From Flavobacteriaceae bacterium TMED179 (GTDB taxonomy: Bacteria; Bacteroidota; Bacteroidia; Flavobacteriales; Flavobacteriaceae), in NCBI GenBank assembly GCA_002169865.1, contig NHIC01000003.1, positions 39,005 through 46,395 on the forward strand: a stretch of 7,391 nt of DNA, read 5' to 3'. A program made the position numbers and the translations under genes. This document shows, one piece after another, positions 7,222 through 7,391 of this stretch. The stretch's first letter is position 1. Each line of letters starts with the position of its first letter. Under the pieces are notes generated by a model. The model was not told where the DNA came from and did not search any database. It saw only the letters and a list, made by a program, of their open reading frames with translations.

Positions 7222-7391
7222 ATGAATTTGACTTTAAAAGTTTGGCGACAAGCTAATGCAGATGTAAAAGGTAAAATAGAAACCTACAAAATTGAGGAGG
7301 TATCCCCGGATATGTCCTTTTTAGAAATGATGGATGTGTTAAATGAAGAGTTGATGGCTAAGGGTATTGATCCTGTTGCTTTTGATCACGA
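7222..7391 (+). CDS. sdhB: Succinate dehydrogenase iron-sulfur subunit, N-terminal part (3' truncated by window edge)
   Basis: SdhB carries the [2Fe-2S], [4Fe-4S] and [3Fe-4S] clusters that wire SdhA flavin to SdhC heme and quinone. Only 56 codons plus two bases are present: MNLTLKVWRQANADVKGKIE, then TYKIEEVSPDMSFLEMMDVLNEEL and AFDHD at the edge. This is the start of the ferredoxin-like domain. The pattern LTLKVWRQ...G.IETYKI...DMSFLEM.D.LNE is characteristic of SdhB/FrdB, and AFDHD directly precedes the first cluster-binding Cys motif, which lies beyond the window. The start at 7222 is the only reasonable ATG. It lies 24 bases after the sdhA stop, and an AGGA at 7204-7207 is too far upstream (14 bases) to be a normal ribosome-binding site. 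The third gene of the sdhCAB operon; no terminator or promoter is seen between sdhA and sdhB. Confidence 0.93.
   Translation, partial: MNLTLKVWRQANADVKGKIETYKIEEVSPDMSFLEMMDVLNEELMAKGIDPVAFDH

Noticed and set aside
1..7391. A mobile element, CRISPR array, tRNA/rRNA, toxin-antitoxin or defence module
   Set aside because: On reading through the window I found no transposase, integrase, direct-repeat array, cloverleaf-like sequence or defence domain; nearly all bases belong to recognised core-metabolism and transport genes.

Overview
The window is AT-rich, and its gene content and signals point to a member of the Bacteroidota, probably Flavobacteriia or a close relative. Three things support this. 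The succinate dehydrogenase is the three-subunit, single-cytochrome type with the SdhA N-terminal extension I associate with this phylum. The sdhC promoter fits the Bacteroidota pattern TTG-N19-TAnnTTTG. None of the visible start codons has a well-placed Shine-Dalgarno sequence. The phylum assignment is an inference from recognised protein patterns and not from a database search.

Bases 1-1718 hold the 3' part of feoB (ferrous iron permease, cut by the left edge) and a 43-residue Cys-rich membrane peptide. The peptide's ATG overlaps the feoB stop codon (TAATG), so the two form a translationally coupled iron-uptake unit. After a 73-base gap comes a complete MFS permease of the fucose/galactose:H+ symporter-like type (1792-2997), substrate unknown. 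It is followed by a convergent Xaa-Pro aminopeptidase on the minus strand (3040-4335) with all five metal ligands intact.

The 198-base gap 4336-4533 is the only sizeable non-coding stretch. It separates the divergent pepP and sdh units and carries a well-formed promoter for sdhC, a weaker mirror-image -10-like element facing pepP, and a small inverted repeat just upstream of the sdhC -33 element.

Bases 4534-7391 hold the sdhCAB operon: sdhC (di-heme cytochrome b membrane anchor), sdhA (flavoprotein, ATG directly after the sdhC stop) and the first 56 codons of sdhB (iron-sulfur subunit, cut by the right edge). Together they form Complex II, which oxidises succinate in the TCA cycle and reduces membrane quinone (menaquinone is likely in this phylum), or runs in reverse as a fumarate reductase.

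The region looks like ordinary core metabolism. I see no mobile element, CRISPR array, RNA gene, phage gene or defence system, and no evidence for an undescribed multi-gene system. The points most worth checking are the FeoB-coupled Cys peptide, the divergent pepP/sdhC control region, and the unassigned substrate of the MFS permease.
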